Below are positions 11,112 through 23,966 of a stretch of DNA of 64,000 nt, in pieces (the stretch's first letter is position 1; the number at the start of each line of letters is the position of its first letter). Origin of the DNA: Acanthaster planci (Eukaryota; Echinodermata; Asteroidea; Valvatida; Acanthasteridae); contig NW_019091514.1 of NCBI RefSeq assembly GCF_001949145.1, positions 108,264 to 172,263 on the forward strand, read 5' to 3'. The notes under the pieces were generated by a model. That model made no database searches. It was not told the DNA's origin and saw nothing but the letters and a program-made list of their open reading frames with translations. The translations under genes and the position numbers were made by a program.

Positions 11112-12490
11112 GTGAGTGTTCAGTCGTTTAAGGCTGCCTTTAGTGGAAAATTAGGGTGAACTCACGTATGAGAGAGGGTTGCAACTTCAAGACCTATGAT
11201 GATGAAACGCGCCATGCGTTACTGTGCATGCACCGTGCCGTAAATGTGTGCACGCATTATCGTTGGTGGCTATTATATATACTTTCACTTTACCAGTTGT
11301 GGTATGATTGTTTGGGGTTTGGTGGCTACACTCCCGCTATTAGGATGAACTATTGGACTTTCTTTTCAGAATATCATTAGAACGTTCAAGTAGGTAATGA
11401 ATATCTTTGTTGACATTTTTGAGGCCTTGAGAAAAATCGTCAGCATCACCTTGATGGAGTCACTGGTCACTTCCCTGTTCTGAGATATTGTGTGTTGCTT
11501 TCATGTTTTTTTTTTAACCTTCGATTCTCAGGCTGTGTGTAAAGGGTGCTATAGTGGGAGCACAGCGGACAAGGAATCCCAGAATTCTAGGGTTAGGGTG
11601 CAATTGGTCGATCTGCGTGACCGGGTAATTTTGTACTCTCGGAAATCTATGCAGTTTGTTTCCTCTTTTCAAAATGATCTGCTGTCCGGAGTGCGAATTT
11701 GAAAGGGTGATTGGCTGATGGGTTTTATAGCCACCAGTACTTGCTGTATTGTTTATATGTTTTTGGCAAGAATATAAAGAGATGCCCAATATGTGTAGAT
11801 AGATCAAAGTCACCAAGGCTTTCGCTTAAGTTAAGGGCCTTAAAACTTTTTAAAAAATCTAATAAAAAAATTGAAACTATTAAGTTATTGATTTTAATTA
11901 TCTGATATTTCAATAGTATTTTTTGTACGGTGGATTGCTGCATGGGTGTGTTGAGATAAAAATGCTCATTTCCATCATGATCAGCATACTGCACCTTTGA
12001 CTGATGTCATCATTAGGCAATGCTGACATGTGTTCAACCACGTTTAAGCTATGACAGTTAATCCTCCCAAGTTAGATTGATGTTTCGCCATGGGATGAGG
12101 CATTGATCCAGTACTTGGATTCTGGACTGTACTAGTCTTGGGTCCAAGACGCCTTCAATTTCACTTGTATTTCTCTGTGAAGTATGAATCGCTCTTTAAT
12201 AACACTTGTTATTGACTCTCAATCTGGTGGGTGGGGGAGATCTTTTACTTGTAAAAATGATGTTTGGGTTAACTTTTGACATCATTTCCTGTGGGAATTT
12301 TTTAATTTTTTTTTTCAGTGGGGATTTTGCATAATTTCCAGTGAAAAGAAAAGAGTGCGGGGAAAAAATCCTCCATTTCCTGCCTCCCCTACTCACATCC
12401 TTCCTGGAATGACAGATTCGTTCCCCAAAATAGCACTGGCCCAAAGTGAAGTTTTAATTCCACTTTTCTTTTACCTCCCATCACACACAG
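11112..12490 (+). other. putative kindlin 5' UTR intron
   Basis: From the candidate donor GTGAGT to the pyrimidine-rich acceptor ending cacacacag at 12490. No coding signal was recognised. The 3' end of the intron has a strong polypyrimidine tract (ttccacttttcttttacctcc). Confidence 0.4.
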
Positions 12491-12721
12491 GAAGTTTGAG
12501 ATCAGAGGATTGAAGCTAAACGCATAAAGTGGTTTTACTGTTGCCAGCCCAGCCATTCTGTCTCTGGAAATCTTCAAAGCCAGAGCTGACAGGTGCCCTG
12601 TCAAGGTGAACGTGCGAGAGCCCCAACTCATTAGCGCAGTTACATCAACTGGATTATTGTATTCGTGCTTCCTTGGAAAAGTGACAGTCCCACAAGTAAA
12701 GTTTAGCTGACCTGTGCAACG
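12491..12721 (+). other. kindlin 5' UTR segment
   Basis: These 231 bases lie between a strong acceptor (AG at 12489-12490) and the kindlin start codon. They contain no ATG, which is expected of a leader. A long antisense open frame covers them and the first coding exon but has no homology and is a shadow. Confidence 0.6.
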
Positions 12722-12878
12722 ATGGATCCACACATGTACAAGTTGCCGGACGGCAAGTATGCCGATGGCTCGTGGGAGCTGAACATTTATGTGACAAACC
12801 TGGAGCTGGAGAAGCAGATTAGAGTCACAGGAGATCTCCACATCGGTGGTGTCATGCTCCAACTTGTGGAGTCCCTTG
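12722..12878 (+). CDS. FERMT2: kindlin coding exon 1: start and F0 subdomain
   Basis: ATG at 12722 sits in a good start context (A at -3, G at +4). The exon encodes 52 residues starting MDPHMYKLPDGKYADGSWEL, then a beta-rich stretch ending HIGGVMLQLVESL. It aligns through its length with the kindlin-2 N terminus (MPDGCYADGTWEL..., RVTGEVHIGGVMLKLVEKL). F0 is the ubiquitin-like fold that helps membrane attachment and binds partners such as paxillin in vertebrates. The donor g|gtaaga at 12879 leaves phase 1. The DNA encoding HMYK contains ACATGTAC, the core of the local intronic repeat. Confidence 0.95.
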
Positions 12879-13989
12879 GTAAGACAACTCAATCTTTGAT
12901 AGTACTGTTCCCCAGCTGTTGCATCTGTCCCAGGTGTATTGCTGCTGACTGCAGCTGTTGGGCTGTTCTGAACATAGTGAATTTCTGTACAAAATTACTC
13001 AACCTCCAACAGGTTTTGGCAGCCAACATGGACAGAATTTGTCAAAAACATGCCAACCAGGAATTATATCCATGTCACTAACACAAAAACTGGATGCTGC
13101 TAGCATGAGTTGTCAGTGCTAAATTATAATGACAAATACATGTAGGCCTGGTATAGTAACCATGTACATGTAATATGTACCATAGTTTGCCCAGCCCAGC
13201 ATATGGATTGATGTTACATGTAGGTATGTGCCCTAAGTGACTGTAACCAAGGGAAACAGGACCCTCTTCTGGTCACTCATAGGCTGGAGGGGGCACAGAC
13301 GATTCCAGTTCATATACAGTGTGTACCAATCACACCTTTGAGGGCAAGCTACATGTACATGTAGGTGTCAAAAACTGCCTGAGTGGCTCCCTACTCCGGG
13401 TATCACGCACACTCAATGTCTTGACACATGTCTAGTTTACGCGCAGGTAAATTTAATGCACCAGCCTGTATTTGTAAACCCCACATGACAGTGTTTTAGC
13501 CAACCAGGATGCAGAAGCAACAAGAGTTGTGTTATTAAGCATACATGTACGTGTAGTTAAAAGCTGTACTGATAGTTTGGGTGTAACAGAGTCATACCCC
13601 ACACATATTTGGATTCAAATTATTTTTCAACTCATCTGCGATTTGAAGTCATTTGTCATACTACAGTTAAAGCGTGTACCTGACATGTAGTTTGTTCTCA
13701 ACACTTTTAAACAGTCTACATGGGGTTAAACATGTCAGCCCTGTGGTGCATCTTAACAAGTGTAGTACTTTGCTAAATACATTTAGCTCTTACCCATGCA
13801 TGTGTGGTAAGAGGACAAGCTTTGATGCTGACTGGTACATGTACTGGTATATTGACTCAGTGGGGCTTACATGTACCATACATTTAGATGGGTACATTGA
13901 CTAACCCTGAGTGAATAACAACCAAGCAATCGTCTTTGCATACCTCAGGGTCCTGCTATTATCCTGCAGCTCAGTGTTATCATTGCTGG

Positions 13990-14260
13990 CACTATGTAGT
14001 TGCACTGACCTACATGTACATGTACATGTCATGCATGTACATGTATCTGTACATACCCAGTACGTGTAATATTCCAGACCAGGGTGCACATGTACATGTA
14101 CACTAGAGTACATGTACAGTACATGTACACTAGAGTACATGTACATGTGCAAGCTTTCAAGTGTGGCATACTGTCATTGTTGAGCAGCTCGTTACATTCA
14201 TGTACATGTACTTGTACATGTGTACAAAGTGTACATGTACATGTACATACAGTGTAACGT
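13990..14260 (+). repeat. TACATG-type simple/low-complexity repeat cluster
   Basis: Dense, imperfect (GTACAT)n with many perfect GTACATGTAC palindromes. It includes a 27-bp tandem duplication beginning CACTAGAGTACATGTACAGT at 14101 and 14128. The hexamer is self-complementary when repeated, so the DNA can extrude hairpins. This is the densest of many such runs in the window. Confidence 0.9.
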
Positions 14261-16734
14261 ACAGTGTAAGCCAATAGTGCCTTTGCTCCAACAGCTGGCT
14301 TCATGTACCGGAACATGTATAATCAAATATTGCAACTGTGATACATGTATATTGACGAGAAAGTTTGAAGTTACACCTGTTGGTTAAGTTGCCGGTGTAC
14401 GTACAGAACATGTACATGTATTTCAAGCAGAAACCTGTATGTACCGGTACATACATGTATATGTTCCTTTTGATATATACATAGGTTCGTGTATGTACCA
14501 GCATGCTCAGTGGTTGATTTGTGTAGCTTGTCTTTTTTGAAGCAGAATCCAACACGTTTTAAATGCCATCCTTAAGTGTACCCCCAGTACTTTACTCATG
14601 TGTGCATGCCTAAATGATTCCCTGACATTATCGCATTACCTGTATGCGGAACATACCCGTGCATGTAGTCATTTTCTTTGACATGTATACCGATGCATGT
14701 TGATTGGATTAAAGACATTATCCATAATGTTGTTTGGAGTGAGTGTGATGCACAGAATTTTCATGCACTTTCAGGTGTGTATGGTCTACATGTACATGTG
14801 CCTTGGGCATACATGTAAATGTACCTCGTACTTGTTTTTTAACGTACATGTATTGTACAGGTGTATGTATGTGTACCAGTAGGTATGCGCACTCATGTCG
14901 TGCATGTACATGTACATGTATCAGCCGGTACATGTACGTGGGCTTTTCTGTGGTTTTGTTCTTACTGGTAGGGTAGTATTCAAAATGTTTTGTTAGGTGA
15001 CAATATGAACGTGATATTCTGATCTGTGCTTTTGTATTGAGTCGTACATGTACAGTACAGACTCTACAACACATGATGCAGGATGGGGGAGGAGGGGAGG
15101 GCGAATTGCCCAGTTCCAGTCTAAGATGAACCAGGGTTTATCTGAGCAAAGATCTTAGATGAGTCTGGGTACAGTCTCTCCAGAAAGTTTCATGACACAT
15201 GTACTGTAGGTTTAAATGTACATGTACAGTACAAAACCCTTTTATTTTGGCTAACATACCGGTACATGTGTACAGGTATGGGTGTAACGGTAACATAACA
15301 GGCAAGTGCCTTTCATTAAGCGTACCATGTCTGCGCGCATTTTTCGAATCTGTGCATTTCACTTGGCAATTTCATCTACAATGTACATGTTACACCAGAA
15401 TAAGATGAAATGCAATCGATGCTTATACATGTAAATAAGAGTAAATACAGGAGATGTACATGGAATTGACGCTCGCTCTAGGCCATATTTAAACTGATTG
15501 CCAATTTGTTGCGCAGAGACTGATTTGTTCAAACATTCATTTGTACAATGTACATGTACATTTATCATGGAGCAGACATGCTTTTATCTTGTTGTATAGT
15601 ATTTGTTCAGTAATTACAGTTGATCTGAACTTGAAAAAGGACATACCACATACCCTACTTTACAAAAATACCCACAGATTTAGACTATGTTTATAAACCC
15701 TTGGCTTGTGGTCCCTATGGTCAGACGTGTCCTTCAAGAACAAAGGCATTTGTAACCCCCAAACTATGGAAGTGGTTTTCTATATGTAGGAAGTTGACTT
15801 TGTGCCATCTGACTTACAAAACCCATCCCACGCATGCTGCACAATTTGTAAAGACAAGTTTCCCCCACACCTCCACGTATCAATGCACCTAGCCAATCAG
15901 CCGGAAGAAGTTCCGGTTATTGTGGCTTCAGAGGAAAAGTAAATTGCTGCCTTCAAATCTTTAGTATTTCGTGCATCTGGTGAGTAAAACCAATAAGTTT
16001 GGTAGTGTTGGTTTAATACCATCTACGTACATGTACCACAGAAAACAGGAAGATAGTGGAATGATTGATTTGTATTTTTTTGGGTTTTATAACGGTATGT
16101 GGTAATTTAGGAAACCTTCATGGCCCAGCAGGACAGCAACTTTTGCCACTTCGGAAGCATTTTAATTAAAGGGAAAGCAACTGACTGGTACATGTATATC
16201 CCAGTACCAACATGTTTTTGTTTCTGTCTTACCATGACATATTTTCTTTGATGCGTGCTGTGGAAGCAAACAACTGGTACTTCTTGTCCCCTTAGGATGT
16301 GACAGTTTCCTGTAGTTTGAGACTATGACTTTGAATGATTGTGAAGCTGTGCTCCCATTGGCCTGTTCTTCCATGCCTCCCCCCCCCCCGAAACTGAAAC
16401 AATGTACTACAACTCCCTGTTAATTCCTTTGCATGGGTTTTCTGTTCCTTCCTACTAGATTTTTTGGAGGCGAGGGGAGCAGAATCTCCATTTGTTATTG
16501 GCAGCATGTGTCTGACATGTACATGTACATCTTGGCGCAGTGGCGTAAGTCATCTGCCATGCTGCTTGAGCGGTCAGGTCGTGTTTGCCCACTGTTACCA
16601 GGCTGGTTTTACTGACACAATACCCTGTCAAATTTCTCACAGTTTTAATAATCATCGCGATGCGGATGTTCCTGAAGTAGGCTTTAGGAGATAGGGACGG
16701 GTCGTGAACAGAAAGTACAGGTAGCAATACACAA

Positions 16735-16790
16735 ACACATGTACATGTACATGTATACATGTACAATGTAAATATACAGTACATGTACAT
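16735..16790 (+). repeat. (ACATGT)n run
   Basis: Three uninterrupted ATGTAC units followed by interrupted ones and TACAGTACATGTACAT. Same family as the cluster near 14 kb. Confidence 0.85.
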
Positions 16791-17267
16791 ATCATCACAC
16801 AGTTTACTTATGTATCAATTCTCTGGTGATTTCCAATTGGACTTACCGGTATCTGCAATTTTGTAAAAATTTCCCCCTTTCATATGGCATTTTTTTCCCT
16901 TTAAATTGTTTCCAAAGCTTACTGTGGTCTTGGCCCTTCCCCAAATTCCCATGGACTTGAATCATAAACAGAAAATATCTTTGAGTCATAAATTTTCAGA
17001 CTTCAAGAAGCAGAAGCTTGGGTTTCAATATGTGCATAAAATCTAAGTATTCACAAGAGGTGTGTCATCATTGGACTCTCAAAATGATCCTTGTGGTGGT
17101 CCATATAAAAAGTCCAAATGGCCAGTTAAGTTTAGAAATCACCAACGCGCAAGACCCCTTCACGTTCGCTGGATTTACTGGCCCATATCCTGTTCATTTC
17201 CTGATGTGTGGTAGTAAAAATCCAGAATGGCTGGCGGGGTCGGCAAGATTAAAAATACTACACCTTA

Positions 17268-17372
17268 CCATTGACTGCCCTTGGGGCCTGACTATTCACC
17301 TCACTGTTGACTGCCCCAGGGGGCCTGGCTATTCACCTCACTGTTGACTGCCCCAGGGGCTTGACTATTCAC
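17268..17372 (+). repeat. 36/37-bp tandem repeat, three copies
   Basis: Units start TTGACTGCCC at 17271, 17307 and 17344, each followed by a GGGGCCTG / GGGGGCCTGG block and CTATTCAC. The copies differ by a few substitutions and a one-base length change. Copy edges are sharp and there are no unique spacers. Confidence 0.9.
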
Positions 17373-19947
17373 AGAAAGGCATGACCATTCGTGAATGGTG
17401 ATTTGGCAAAATGACGTACATGTACATGTATGTATGTTATCATCAACATTATTGAATGCTGGAAGCTTGGGGTGATCTCAAGACTTGATTTTTAGACATG
17501 GGAATAAAGTATTTCATTTCTATGTAAACTGTTTGTTTGGGTATTTTGTAATAATGAATGTTAATAAAGGAACATGGATTTTCAGTTCATAAGCTTTAGG
17601 CCCTACATAATGTACATGTACAAGTACATAAATTTTCATTTGGAAGGCAAAGTGTAAGTTTATTGACTCAATTATTTTGTATCCCATTTGAACTGAAAAT
17701 GAAGTTGCAGCAGTTCATCGAGCATGAAGCTTGCATGCAGAACTTTAGAGAATATTTGTTTCTAATGGTGAGATTCATTCCAATATCTTATGAACACTTA
17801 TGTTGGTGCAGAAAGGAAATTACATGTACCTGTATATGTACATGTAATACATTTTACATGTACATTTGCATCATGGGAGTAGTTCCAGTTGAGGGTTTGT
17901 CCCTGTTGCAACACATTATTTGTCAAATCCACATAAGCTCTAATGGTCACTGCATTGCTATTTGGTTCGTCACCCAGTCCATTGGCGCTGAGGCATTCAC
18001 TGTAAGAACTGCACGAAATGCCCTCCTCGCACGCACGCAACACATTATCCTTGAATAGCACGGAAGGGATTTGCCCACCTTTACCATTGTGAAGGTCTCA
18101 GAGGTCACTATTTGGACAGGAATAGAGGAAATGGGGCTTATTTGAAATGGCGGTGTTCATGTAATTTCCATCTGCAAGGCCTTTCCCGTCATAGCATGGG
18201 GTTGGCAGTACCCTTGCAATTGTTCAGTTGCTAAATTTTATTGAAAATAATGCTTACCTACAGAAAGCCATTCTGCGAAGCCAAGCCTAAAATGTGGAAA
18301 GCTGATTAATAACTTGAATTTAAACCACAACAGTATTGCCAAGAAATTGTACGTACATGTATGTAATTGATGAGCATGAAAGTAGGAAACCCTACCAGGT
18401 ACCATACTGTACCAGTATATTCCCTAAACAGGGCTTTATTCAGACACTTTACTGATCAATGTACGGTAACATGAAAAAGCCTTGTGAACATTATAACTCT
18501 TAATGAAATTCTGGCTGAAATGTTACGTGCAAATTCCAAGATTTTGACTAGATCCCCACTAATGGCACTATTCATTGACCCAGAGTTGATCCAGGGGGTG
18601 AGGATCGAAATAAGTTTTGTGTGAAGATTGAGAGAAAAATCAATCACAAGAAATCGGAAAGTCTGAAACCGTCCAACTTGGCTATGTGAAGTTTGAACAT
18701 ACATGTACATGTACTAGTGGTACATGTACATGTACATGAACCTCCCATGCACTGAAATGTATACATCGTAGGCCCTTACGGTACATTTACATGTACATGT
18801 AGATGTAATTGTGTGATGGTTGGGACTTCTAGGTTTGAATGTGCACATTGCAGGTTTTGACTGTTTTGAATGCACATGTACTGGTACCTGATCAGCATTG
18901 CTCAAAGAATTGTGGGAAGAGCCTTTAGTGTATGCTGTCATGAGCATGGAGTGGGACATACACAATGCTTGCATTGATCATTTCAAACGTAAATGTACTT
19001 TAGTGTCAGACAGATGAACCACAGAAGACCACGAAAAGGTTGACAATCATGGACAACCACAACACTGGCATTCATCGGGTTTTCCTTCCCAGGCTCGTTC
19101 TGGTGAAGCGCCTCTGGGTTTGTTTCCTGACAGTTATTGTGCTTTTCCACTCTTCCAGGGCTCTGTCATTTATTCACTGTACAAATGATTACACAAACAA
19201 CGCAGTATCTCCCACAAAGTCACACACTTTGGTGGTTTTCTTTCCTCTCAACCAGTTTTCAGGGGCATGCTTGGAATGTCACAGGTAGACATTACACGTG
19301 TACAAGGTGGCCAGTTGGCTGTGCATACGTTTTGATTGGATTTGATTGGTGCACTCAATTACATGAAGTTCTTCCGCACATCGATACATGTAGTGGAAGG
19401 GTACAGTCACATTGTTAACATTTTGTTGATGTCATTAAATTTTCTTTACTGAAGGCCGTGTAGTTGTTGGGGATTTAAACACTAATATCCCCTAACAATG
19501 TTAGATACACTGTACTCTACACATGTTGACAGACTTACAAAAGTTTGATGTACATTGTTGGGCCTGCTTTTCTCATACACATGCTGTACGTACTGGTATA
19601 CTTTTCCAAGGGTCTACACCTATCGATATGCACATAGTGGTACACCTGCGCGGGTATGCTGTGGCGTAAAGTGCATTTGTATCTGGTCTTGTACATATGG
19701 TACACATGTACATTGTGCAATAAATGTCAAACCAAATTGAACCGCCGGTAACCAGTGTCTATTACAACAGCTTAAATCTGATGGCAGACATTTTAAAGCT
19801 CTCGAAAAAATGTTCCGTGAATAACATTTTGGTTTGGAATAAGTTAAAGTTAAACTGGTTGCACATGAATGTACATAATACAGTTTGTACATGTATGAAA
19901 GAAAGCAGTACGAGTGCATGTATGTCTAAAAATTGCCTTTATTTAGA

Positions 19948-20330
19948 ATGGACTCACATTTATGCATTAATTAGTATTAGTATGGACTCACATTTATGTA
20001 ATAATTAGTACCAATATACATGTAAACTCACATTTATTAATTAATTGTACCAACTGGTACGAAATTGCATTTATGCATTAATTGGTGCTAGTGTGGATTT
20101 CCATTTATGCATAAATTGGTACTAGTATGGACTCACGTTTATGCATTAATTGGTACTAGTATGGACTTTCATTTGTGCATTAATTGGTACTAGTGTGGAC
20201 TTATGTTTATGTATTAATTGGTACTAGTATGGACTTGCATTTATGCACAAATTGGTACTAGTGTGGACTTGCATTTATGCACAAATTGGTACCAGTATGG
20301 ACTCACATTTAGGCATTTATTGGTACTACA
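19948..20330 (+). repeat. 34-bp minisatellite, about 11 copies
   Basis: The consensus unit contains ATGGACTCACATTTATGC followed by ATTAATTGGTACTAGT. Successive ATGGACT starts are 34 bases apart (19948, 19982, and on). Copies have drifted mainly at the CTCAC / CTTGC positions and at TACTAGT / TACCAGT. Each unit carries ATTAAT and GGTACTAGTA near-palindromes. It lies in kindlin intron 1. Confidence 0.93.
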
Positions 20331-22714
20331 TGTAGTACATGAACCATACTTTATAATACTGTACTGATAGTCCATGTACATACCGGTATCCAGGGCTGCA
20401 ACCTTTTTTTGCAAGATGTGAGCATTTACATACTTTACATGTACAAGCACTCTCTGTACTGTCATACCCTAATTATAATGGATCCAGTTAATGTTTAGTT
20501 TAACCTTTGATCTTGTGCATGCTATTTCTTTTTACGTGGTGCAGCAGCAAACAAACGCTACTACAAATGCCGTGTGTGAGAATCCACAGTGCATTGTAAA
20601 CATTGGCGCCGACTTTTGGACTTTCTCGAGAGTTCTGTGAGTGTGACTGGAGGACTTTTTGGAGTCTTTCTGTTGGACTTCTCGAGGAATTGCATTGGTT
20701 GTATTGGGGAATTTTTGTGATTCTTGGGCCAAGAAAAGTTGAGTTTTGAATGACTTTGGTTGAGTGTAAGATAGTTGAGTGTGAGCTGCAGTGATACAAT
20801 ACATGTATTATCTTTGCTACTGTGTATCTGTCAGTGTTCTTTATCAGAAAAAAAGGAGAGGAAAAGAACCACTCTAGTTGAATAAAAGTCAGATCTTTTC
20901 TGTACATCCATATCTTCAAGGTTCATAGTATTGTGTTTAATCCTGCTAGGATAACAGGACTTATCCCGCTCTTATCCCGGGGGCTGGCAAGAGTCTTACA
21001 TAGCCGAGATTATTGCACTCTGGGCTGTGTATGGTCAGAGAAGACTGGACTGAGGGATTATGGGTTATGCTCAGCTTGGTCGAATGAATGGAAACGTGCA
21101 AGATTTTGTAACTGGTGAATGATTTAGCGGTCAACGGTCATTCCGTCTGATTTCACTCTGTGACTGCTCGGCTATGCAGCGTTATTGAGCAGTTTGTTAT
21201 TCTCACATGACTGCCACTCTCTAACTCACTAGAAAAAAAAGGAACAAATGTTGAGAATTCAGTTGACAGAAATAGGACAAGTTAACCTTGTGATTTGCAT
21301 TCCAAATTCAAGAAAGGTGTTAGTGATGTAGACATGTACATGTAGCATGTACTGGCACATGTACGTGTATTTGCCCAGTTTTCCTTCTGAACATTAAAGC
21401 AGATTATATTTAAAGTGTGAATAAACCTTGTGGTTGGGCATTTTATGCAATGCGAAAAGAAAACGGATTGTTTTTTTATGTGATAATACAGGTATGTACA
21501 TTTTAAATGCTGAAATCCCAACTGAGTCTGTCAGACAAATTTCCCTCCAAATTTGCTTCTGGGGGGCAATGTTCACTAAAGTGTTGTGACCTAGTCAAAC
21601 AAAATACATGGACATGTAAGTCTCAAGTTGCCATAGTAACTTTGAGTGAAAGGCTCTTAAGCTAATCTTTAACCATGTACATGTAAATCACTTGGAACCC
21701 TCAACATCATCATCNTTTTCATTACAGTACCAAAATGGATGATTTATTAAGACAAAGAACTCAAGTTGCTCTTTCTCTTGCAAACTAAAACATAATTACC
21801 AAAAATATTACCCTGAGACTCAACGAGTAGGCACGATTTGGTCACAATTACTGTGACTTACAACTGCAATGCTGGCTGTTTCTAGCTAATTGAGCCACTG
21901 CAGTGTGACTGAACTTAATGACCTCGTTTGGAGTGGACATGATGCTTACCCCCCTTGGACAACTCCCAGGGCCCCAGGGTGAAGAGGGTTTGTCACTTGG
22001 TATGTAAAAAATGCAAATGACCCCTTGGAAGGGTTGTTGATGAGGTCAGTATTTGACCAGAGTTGACCTGGGTCATTGCTTAGCTTGTCCACAGCAGATG
22101 GGGTCTGTCTGTGGCAACAATAAAAATGAAATTGGGAAAGTTGACAGTTGGAACTGTGAGTGTGAGGTTGATTAAAAGTGAAAGGGTGTGATCATGACAT
22201 TGGAAAATGTTCTGTTGGCTGGTGTGTGGGTTCAGTGCTGTATACCGGGCAAATTTTCACCATGTGAAGGGGACAGTTTCTGTTTTAAGGCAACTCACAT
22301 GTAAACCGAGTTGTTTGGACGTTTCTCTGCCCCACAACTATTGAACGAGTACATGTATGTGTTCAACTTCACATGTATGTGTGAATCAATGATACAATAG
22401 TTGTTTTATTTTTCTATTAGGCTTACATGTACTAGTGCATGTACTAAGTTCTAAAGCTGCGCCCACCTTTCCAAACAATTTAGATGTTCAGATCTGTATT
22501 TTTAAAATATTCCTGACTGTAGTTCATGAGTACAAACAATATACATGTACATGTAGGGGGGCCTACATGTATAAATTCATGTATTGTACAATAAATATTT
22601 GTTGAAATTGTTTTCCAGACCAGACATGTAACAGTTGTATTTTATGTTTACTGTGTACACATCTGGCTGGTATGCTATATGTACACACTTGACTTTTGTA
22701 TACTTTACAGGAAA

Positions 22715-22738
22715 CATGTACATGTACATGTACATGTA
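22715..22738 (+). repeat. (ACATGT)n run
   Basis: Four near-perfect head-to-tail ACATGT units, all of it self-complementary. Confidence 0.9.
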
Positions 22739-23734
22739 ATAGGATTTTGGACGTACCCGTACATGTAAGCACATCTTTATTTACATGATACAATGTGACT
22801 TTCCTTCTTGTCGCAATAAAAAGGGAGAAATTTCAACATTTTGGATTTTATGCCCGTGAAAATTTCTGAAACAGGAGGGCCCGTATACATGTAACTGTGT
22901 ATTTGCTTTTCTATTTTTTCTCATGTACAATTTCTCATGTACATGTACTTGGTTTTCATGTTAAACAGCTTGTTTTGACAACAGTAGTGGCCAGTATTTC
23001 TTCAAAACCGTGAGTGGTTGAGTGCGAAGGATTAATTTTTGTACTGTTCCCATGCTCTTTCGACAAAGAGTGCTTAAAATGATGAAACATCAACATACAT
23101 GACCCTAGTGCATACATTGTAGGCCTACATGTACACTAGTAAAACTACGTACATGTACCATTATGTATTCCATTGCTTTTCACTTCCAATGAAAACGAGT
23201 ATTTAAATCTTGTATTGTTGTAACACATTGTAATACACGTCTGCGTGAAAACGACATGGGCTGAATATAAGCTGCATGTTTCCTTTAAAGCATGGCAATG
23301 TTTGGAAGGGAATTGGATCTGGTCAGCTGGCTCATTCAGGCACTATTTGGTGTACATGTACTGTCTATGAACACAAATCCTTTCATTCTCTACACCCACA
23401 GTTATAGCACTACACACACGTTTGGAACTAAACTGCAGTGTACATAAATATTTGCAGCTTCTATTGAAAGTAATTGTAACGTGCGAACTGAACGAAAGCT
23501 GAGAAACCTTGCTCTTTTTGGGGTTATGGTTCATCGTGCGAGCTCACAGCTGGGCTTTGGGGTTGGTCTATGGGGAAGTAGATAGGGATGTGGTACATTG
23601 TATCGTACATTTACCCACATGTACATCTGCTTCATGTACATGTACCGTACTTAAGCTTTAGCTTGTACATGCATATCTCTGGTAGATCCTCATTTATTTT
23701 ATAAGCTACGCGTAAATACTGGTACACGATTTTA

Positions 23735-23782
23735 TCATGGACGGGCGCTATATAAATACTAACTTATTATTATTATTATACA
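23735..23782 (+). repeat. LINE/SINE 3'-tail-like sequence
   Basis: GGGCGCTATATAAATACTAA followed by a TTA/TAT triplet run. This GCGCTATATAAAT plus ATT-triplet tail is the usual 3' end of L2/CR1-type LINEs and the SINEs that borrow their tails. No body of an element was recognised upstream. Confidence 0.5.
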
Positions 23783-23792
23783 GTTTTTCATA

Positions 23793-23966
23793 ATACGGGC
23801 GTTTCACAATAGCGCGTCCCCAAGATTTTGTAACGCGTTGGCCCATCACAGTGTGCAAAATCTGGTGACCCAATGCGTGTTTGGAAAGGGTCGACAGATT
23901 TCGCGCATTGTGATTGGCCAATGCGTTGCATAGTCTTGGAGGCGCTGTATTGTGAAACGCAGTATT
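23793..23966 (+). mobile_element. foldback / MITE-like element with about 70-bp inverted arms
   Basis: The left arm (about 23793-23862) reads GGGCGTTTCACAATAGCGCG near its outer end. The right arm (about 23897-23966) is its approximate reverse complement, with GCGCTGTATTGTGAAACGC. Shared blocks include GTTTCACAATA, CCAAGA, AACGC.TTGGCC.ATCACA and AAATCTG. The roughly 34-base middle also folds. The element is CpG-rich against an AT-rich background and starts a few bases after the ATT-tail of another repeat. No protein is encoded; mobilisation in trans is inference. Confidence 0.8.

Noticed and set aside
12389-12892. 167-codon minus-strand open frame
   Set aside because: It is the shadow of the kindlin leader and first coding exon. 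It has no homology, and the plus strand has a clear exon.
19948-20330. Regularly spaced repeats resembling a CRISPR array
   Set aside because: Units are directly adjacent with no unique spacers, and the host is an intron-rich animal genome. It is a minisatellite.
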